From JBICHN01 sp043101845 (GTDB lineage Bacteria; Planctomycetota; Phycisphaerae; Phycisphaerales; UBA5793), in NCBI GenBank assembly GCA_043101845.1, contig JBICHN010000007.1, positions 1-64,000 of the forward strand: DNA of 64,000 nucleotides, in the 5' to 3' direction. Under the pieces are notes generated by a model, which ran no database searches, was not told where the DNA came from, and worked only from the letters and a program-made list of their open reading frames with translations. Numbering within the stretch: position 1 is the first letter of the stretch; every line of letters starts with the position of its first letter. Both the position numbers and the translations under genes were made by a program. This document shows, in pieces, positions 60,001 through 64,000 of this stretch.

Positions 60001-63000
60001 CGACGCAGCATGTACTCGCCGGTCCACTCGCCGCGCTCGATCACCTCCTGCATCCGGTCGCGTTCTTCCTCCTCTTCCTCTTCCGTCACAATGAGCGTTT
60101 CGATGCGGCGCCCGACCGCCTCTTCCTCGGTGAAGCCGAACAACGCTTCGGCGCCGCGTCCCCAGTAGGTCACGCGACCGTCGATGTCGGTGGCCACGAC
60201 CGACTCCGTCAGATTCTCGAGCAACTTCGCCTGGAACTCGAGACGCTGCGCCGCCTGTCGGCGCTCGATCGCGATCGCCGCCGTGCGGTTGAGGGCGTTG
60301 AGGATGCGCTGCTCGTCGACCGTCGGGCGGCGCGGCTGGGTGAAGTAGATCGCAAAGGTACCGAGCACTTCGCCGCCCGCCGTGCTGATCGGCGTGGACC
60401 AGCAGGCGCGGAGTCCGTGCCGATCGGCGAGTTCACGGAACGGAGCCCAGCACGAGTCAGTCTGAATGTCTTCCGTGGTAAAGGCCCGGTTGAAGTGGGC
60501 CGCGCGTCCACAGGTGCCAACCTCCGGCCCCGTCGGTATGCCGTTGATCGCTTCGCGGTAGGCGGGATCCAGGCGCGGTCCGGCGCCGTCGAGCAGTCGC
60601 CGCGTTTCGGCGTCAAAGAGCAGAATCGACCCACGGACATCGTCGCCGCCCGCTTCGTCGATGATTTCGACGAGGCTCGCGAGCGTGCTCTCAATCGGAT
60701 CTCCCGCGAGAATCCGTTCGAGGATATCACGCTGCGCGTCGACGATGTGTTGCGCGAGCTTTCGCTCGGCGACCTCATGCTGCGATTCCTGGTAGAGCTG
60801 GGCGTTGTCGATCGCGAGGGCGCAGCGGCGGGCAATCTCTTCGATGAACGGCAGATCCGCGTCGCTCAGCGGCGATCGATTCACTTCGGTCACAAGCGTG
60901 AGCACGCCGAGCTTGCGTCCGTGCGCCACGAGGGGCGCGAAGATGGCGCTTTCAATACCGAGTTCGCGCACGATTCGATAGTGCTGATCGTCGTTTGTCG
61001 CGACGCGCAGGGTCGGCTCGTCAAAGTGCTCGATGACCTGAGGTCGGCCCGTGCGGAGCACCTCGTACACGCCCACCTCGGATGACGGATCGGGGGGATA
61101 GCGCTCGGTCAACTCTTCGGCGAATCGGACCTTCTCCGGATCGGAATGCATGACGGTGGCGCGCCGCAGTGAGCCTTCCGCGGGGTCGAGAAGATCAACG
61201 ACGCACCAGTCGGCGACGGCGGGCACGAGGGCGTCCGCGACGCGCCGCATGGTTTCCGTGTAGTCGAGCGAACCGCCGAGCGCCGCCCCTGATCGCGCCA
61301 TCGCCTGGAGGGCGCGCTCGGCCCGCTTGCGGTCATGAATGTCGATCGCCCCACCGATGAACCCGGTGAATTCGTCGTCCGCATCGTGCATTGGCACGCC
61401 GCGGTTGAGCACCCACCGGTACTCGCCGCTCCGGTCGCGGATCCGATACTCGATCTCAAACGGTTCGCGGACCTCGAACGCGCGATCGAAGACGCCGTGC
61501 ACGCTCGCCCGGTCGTCCGGATGCAGACCGCCCAGCCAGCCGGATCCGAGCTCGTCGTCGAGCGAGCGGCCGCGGAACTCGAGCCATTCGCGATTCACCC
61601 AGTTCAGGCTCTGATCCGGACTCGAGAGCCACACCATGACCGGAGCCGAGTTCGCCATCATGCGGAAGCGCTGTTCGCTCTCACGCAGCGCGTACTCCGC
61701 CTTCTTCCGGTCCGTGATGTCTTCATTGACGACGACGGCGCCGCGGACCGACCCGTCATCATCGCGAATCGGCACGGCGGAGTTCAGAATGATCTTGCGC
61801 GATCCGTCGAAGCATTCGATCTCGAGCGTCTCTTCGATCGTCGTTTCGCCGTGGTGGATGGCCCGGTATCCGGCCCACTCCTCGGCGGGCAACGGGTCGT
61901 CTTCGCCCGGACGCCACGCCTTGTAGACATGGAACTCGTCGGTCGGCACATACTCGGCGCCTTCCCAGATGCGCTCGCCCGCCGGGTTGCCGAGGATGAT
62001 GCGGCCTTCTTCGTTGATGAGCCATACGCCGACGGGAAGCGTCTGGAGCATGGCGCGCATCTGCTCTTCGCTCCGGCGCAAGGCTTCGATCGCGAGATTG
62101 CGCTCGGTCACATCGAGCAGCATGTTGATCGCGCCAACCTGTCGACCATGCGCGTCGTAGAGCGGCTCAGGATTGGCGAGCACCTGGCGCCGCGTCCCGT
62201 CCGGTCGCTCGACGACGATCTCGGCGTCGCGGATCCGTCGACCCTCGCGGAGCGCGACGGCCATCGGGCAGGTGTCGAGCGGCATCGGCTCGCCGTTCGG
62301 GGAGTAGATCTTCCACGAGCCGCACCAGAGATCCTTGCCGATCACCGGCTCCCGGCCCCAGAGCTTCACCGACGCTTCATTGAAGAGGGTGACGCGACCC
62401 TCCTGGTCGCAGGTGTAGATCGCCGCGGGGACGGCGCTCACGACCTCCCGGAAGCGTCGCTCGCTTTCGCGGATCGCCTCCTCCGCGAGTTTGCGCTCCG
62501 TGATGTCACGCACCTCGATGACCGTCGCCGCGTCGCCGGACTCGTCGATGACCGGCCGCGCCGAGCAGAGCACGGGGAACGCTTCGCCGTTCCTGCGGAA
62601 GAAGAGGTCCTCATGGTCGCGGACTTCGAGGTGCTCCGGCAACGCCCGGTCGATCGGACACTCCTCGATCGGAAAAGCGCTTCCGTCCGGACGGGTATGG
62701 TGGATGTAGTTGTGCAGCGGTTGGTCGCTGATCTCGTCGAGCGTGTATCCGATCATCTCCTCCGCCGCCGGATTCATGAAGGTGCAGTAACCCTGCGCAT
62801 CCATCATGAAGAGCGCCGCGGTCGCGTTCTCGGTAATCGCATGCCGGAGCTTCGCTTCGCGCACCGCTTCGCGTTCGGCGCGGAGCCGCGGACGCAGATC
62901 GCGAGCGACGGAGATGACATGTCGACGGCCCTCGATGGTCGTCGTGCTGATGCTGACCTCGACCGGTATGAGTTCGCCGGTCTTCGTTCGATGCACGCTG

Positions 63001-63992
63001 TCCCGCTGCATCTCTCCGCTCGCGAGAAGTTCGCTCACGAGCGATCGAAAGTCCTCGTCGGTGTGCGGCGTGATGTCGCGGATCGAAAGTTCGAGTATCT
63101 CGTCCCGTGCGTACCCAAGCCGTTCACACGCGGTCTCATTGACCTCGAGGAAGCGGCCGGGGACGCCGTCCTCGCCGATCGGATACACGAAGACCGCGTC
63201 GCGTACGGAATGGAGGAGCCGGCGGTAGCGTCGCTCCTCTTCGAGTCGCCTGGACTCGGCGCGTCGGAGCGCCGTGATGTCCGAGACGCACGCAAGCCAG
63301 CCGATGTTGGCGCCCGTTTCGTCCATGACCGGCGCCGTCTTCACGAGCGTTTCGACGCGCGTCCCATCTTTCCGCTGAAATTCGAGCTCGAAGCCGCCGG
63401 CGGGGGCGTCGCCCTCGAGCGTCCGCCGCAGCGCCGCGGTGATCTGGTCGAGGTTGTCGGCCGGCCAGTATTCGAAGGGCGGAGTCGCGCCTTCGAGTTC
63501 CTCCCGGGTAAACCCGAGCATCGCGCAGAACGCCGGATTGACATAGGTCTGGCGGCCGTCGAGATCGGTCATCGCGATCCCCGCCGGGACGGACGACTCA
63601 ATCGCGCGCCGCATCGCGTATTCAGAGCCGAGCGTGCGCTCCGCGAGCTTCTGCGCGGTGATATCGCGGGTGAAGCAGCGGGTGTGAACGAATTCGTCAC
63701 CGCGCCACGAGACATTCGAATCGATGAGCACATGCTTGATGGCGCCGTTCTTCGCGCGCAGTCGCGCCTCGTACTCGTGCAGTTCTTCATTGCGACCGAG
63801 CCGCGCGAGGATGTCGTCGATCACCTCCTGGTCGACATGAAACTCCGCGATATGACGACCGATGTACTCCTCGCGCTTGTAGCCGAGCAGGCGAAGCTCC
63901 ATCTCGTTCGCCCACAGAATCTTTCCGTCGGGGCCGACCCAGTGCATCGAAACCGGCGCGTGCTCGACGAAATCCTGCAGCCGATTCTTCAT
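57081..63992 (-). CDS. Giant soluble multi-PAS/GAF HWE histidine kinase (5' end may be cut)
   Basis: A 2303-aa sensor with no visible transmembrane helix. Approximate order: PAS 1-115, 125-250, 253-380, 390-510, 520-640, 645-770, 775-895; GAF 896-1075 and 1090-1245; PAS 1255-1370; GAF 1380-1550; PAS 1555-1680; GAF 1685-1845; PAS 1850-1970 and 1975-2100. The kinase core has the phosphoacceptor in E-L-S-H-R-V-K-N-T-L (His about 2109), the N box F-H-E-L-T-T-N-A-A-K-Y near 2205 and W-R-E-T-N-G-P near 2243. These are hallmarks of the HWE/HisKA_2 class. The frame is still open at the window edge (R-E before the ATG), so the true start may lie beyond base 64000. It is coupled to the receiver protein. 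Confidence 0.93.
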   Translation of the reverse strand: MKNRLQDFVEHAPVSMHWVGPDGKILWANEMELRLLGYKREEYIGRHIAEFHVDQEVIDDILARLGRNEELHEYEARLRAKNGAIKHVLIDSNVSWRGDEFVHTRCFTRDITAQKLAERTLGSEYAMRRAIESSVPAGIAMTDLDGRQTYVNPAFCAMLGFTREELEGATPPFEYWPADNLDQITAALRRTLEGDAPAGGFELEFQRKDGTRVETLVKTAPVMDETGANIGWLACVSDITALRRAESRRLEEERRYRRLLHSVRDAVFVYPIGEDGVPGRFLEVNETACERLGYARDEILELSIRDITPHTDEDFRSLVSELLASGEMQRDSVHRTKTGELIPVEVSISTTTIEGRRHVISVARDLRPRLRAEREAVREAKLRHAITENATAALFMMDAQGYCTFMNPAAEEMIGYTLDEISDQPLHNYIHHTRPDGSAFPIEECPIDRALPEHLEVRDHEDLFFRRNGEAFPVLCSARPVIDESGDAATVIEVRDITERKLAEEAIRESERRFREVVSAVPAAIYTCDQEGRVTLFNEASVKLWGREPVIGKDLWCGSWKIYSPNGEPMPLDTCPMAVALREGRRIRDAEIVVERPDGTRRQVLANPEPLYDAHGRQVGAINMLLDVTERNLAIEALRRSEEQMRAMLQTLPVGVWLINEEGRIILGNPAGERIWEGAEYVPTDEFHVYKAWRPGEDDPLPAEEWAGYRAIHHGETTIEETLEIECFDGSRKIILNSAVPIRDDDGSVRGAVVVNEDITDRKKAEYALRESEQRFRMMANSAPVMVWLSSPDQSLNWVNREWLEFRGRSLDDELGSGWLGGLHPDDRASVHGVFDRAFEVREPFEIEYRIRDRSGEYRWVLNRGVPMHDADDEFTGFIGGAIDIHDRKRAERALQAMARSGAALGGSLDYTETMRRVADALVPAVADWCVVDLLDPAEGSLRRATVMHSDPEKVRFAEELTERYPPDPSSEVGVYEVLRTGRPQVIEHFDEPTLRVATNDDQHYRIVRELGIESAIFAPLVAHGRKLGVLTLVTEVNRSPLSDADLPFIEEIARRCALAIDNAQLYQESQHEVAERKLAQHIVDAQRDILERILAGDPIESTLASLVEIIDEAGGDDVRGSILLFDAETRRLLDGAGPRLDPAYREAINGIPTGPEVGTCGRAAHFNRAFTTEDIQTDSCWAPFRELADRHGLRACWSTPISTAGGEVLGTFAIYFTQPRRPTVDEQRILNALNRTAAIAIERRQAAQRLEFQAKLLENLTESVVATDIDGRVTYWGRGAEALFGFTEEEAVGRRIETLIVTEEEEEEERDRMQEVIERGEWTGEYMLRRKNGEAFWSHTVISLVTNERGEPIGFIGIDRDISERRDWEEALREKTETLGTINQVSRSLVGQLELDKLVQTLTDAATDLSNAQFGAFFYNVIDREGERYTLYTISGVDPDKFRSFPMPRNTQLFGPTFRGEGVIRLDNVLEDPRFGKNDPYFGMPQGHLPVRSYLAVPVISRTGEVHGGLFFGHEEAGVFTEQTEQIIAGIAAQAAVAIDNARLYQQLRENELRFRTLAETIPDIVFVANRNLEWIYVNPRFEFVTGRSNGESHGAEWVSAVVEEDGERVRDCLEEALAGGAACEQELRLRTRDGSARWFVLRGTPIHGESNQVERWFGTLTDIHDLKIAEQKVVERARQQAAVASLGQRALLELDLQFLFDEAVSVVRSTLGVEYCKVLELMPSGEEVFLRSGVGWRPGLVGQASVPTDLDSQAGYTLRSSAPVIVDDLRQETRFSGPQLLRDHGVISGISCIIPSEGRRPWGVLGAHSTSRRQFTNDDVSFLQAVANVLGSAIHSHQTRSALRESEERLTMAMKAGRMGAWEWDIRTNEIRWSSTLEEIHGLEPGSFGGTFADFQADMHPDDRDRVLKTIRRSVDERTDYHIEYRMIRPDGRLGWLEARGRLLLDKDGEPLRMAGVCADVTERKQAERALRMSEARFRSTFENAAVGIGHCDLNGRWLRVNERLCEITEYSRRELLRNSFQDITHPDDVDEDISNTHRLISGELPHYSMRKRYVRKSGDPVWVNLTVSLVRKDNGDPDYYIAIVEDIEAQKRAEETRELLLAELSHRVKNTLATVQSIASKTMRQSDSMKTFRGAFEGRLSSLALAHTLLTRSNWEGAELRELVAQALRPYAPEGSVYELDGDPIVLPPRIAMTLSMVFHELTTNAAKYGALSTSEGRVHVRWRLEENEAGDGHQLRILWRETNGPEVREPERNGFGSHLIRRGLAYDLEATSDIRYEPEGVECEMVIPWKDSPAADRPE

Positions 63993-64000
63993 CTCGCGGA

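Noticed and set aside
58995..61085. A 696-codon open frame antisense to the giant kinase
   Set aside because: Lies wholly over conserved PAS and GAF domains of the kinase and shows only low-complexity Arg/Glu/Val composition.

Overview
The window is high-GC, densely packed bacterial chromosome. It most resembles a planctomycete of the Phycisphaerae type. This rests on several small membrane proteins with a C-x-x-C-G-Y-D-x-R...C-P-E-C-G zinc ribbon, secreted FG-GAP/propeller proteins sharing a C-terminal 'LQA...SNV' module, frequent palindromic intergenic repeats, and housekeeping genes (atpD, sucC, carA) outside their usual operons. The lineage is inferred from these protein styles; no rRNA is present.

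Layout. 1-2.4 kb: a DUF305 membrane protein behind a suspicious 61-bp inverted repeat, a duplicated 52-aa membrane protein pair around a DUF4926 gene, and a hypothetical protein. 2.4-4.7 kb: a lower-GC island with a two-helix membrane protein and a BRCT protein. 4.8-8.3 kb: secreted SGNH hydrolase, GNAT-like protein, TIGR03032-like protein. 8.5-11.1 kb: four consecutive zinc-ribbon membrane proteins in two paralogous pairs. 11-17.8 kb: SDR, YHS-domain secreted protein, 2-oxoacid:ferredoxin oxidoreductase (korAB) and carA. 17.9-18.6 kb: a REP-associated tyrosine transposase between its palindromic repeats. 18.7-22.5 kb: serine hydrolase, WapI-like protein, secreted protein, and a VOC gene divergent from a double-wHTH HxlR-type regulator with a clear promoter/operator. 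22.6-25.8 kb: tandem FG-GAP genes with homogenised 3' ends. 25.8-32 kb: pyrD, gyrB, an alpha/beta hydrolase and a lipoprotein/membrane protein pair.

32.2-41.8 kb is the most coherent locus, a kynurenine-pathway tryptophan catabolism cluster. The plus strand carries 3-hydroxyanthranilate dioxygenase, ACMS decarboxylase, kynureninase, kynurenine 3-monooxygenase and a kynurenine-formamidase-like cyclase. The minus strand carries 2-aminomuconate deaminase, 2-aminomuconate semialdehyde dehydrogenase and an SDR with a degenerate active site. Inside the cluster sit a HepT/MntA toxin-antitoxin pair and a zinc-ribbon glycine-repeat protein. Together the enzymes would take N-formylkynurenine to 2-oxo-hexenedioate-type products; tryptophan 2,3-dioxygenase and the final hydratase/decarboxylase/aldolase steps are not in the window. 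trpD (tryptophan synthesis) lies 1.7 kb beyond the cluster.

44.6-45.3 kb is a 718-bp non-coding tract with three stacked palindromic elements before a solitary atpD. 46.9-56.7 kb holds secreted and metabolic genes: DUF6263-like, YkgJ-type Fe-S protein, propeller protein, sucC without sucD, M1 peptidase, a histidine-phosphatase/SnoaL-like fusion, and a HAD phosphatase. 56.7-64 kb is a receiver-only response regulator coupled to a 2303-residue soluble HWE histidine kinase with about eleven PAS and four GAF domains; its 5' end may lie beyond the window. No rRNA, tRNA or CRISPR array was seen.
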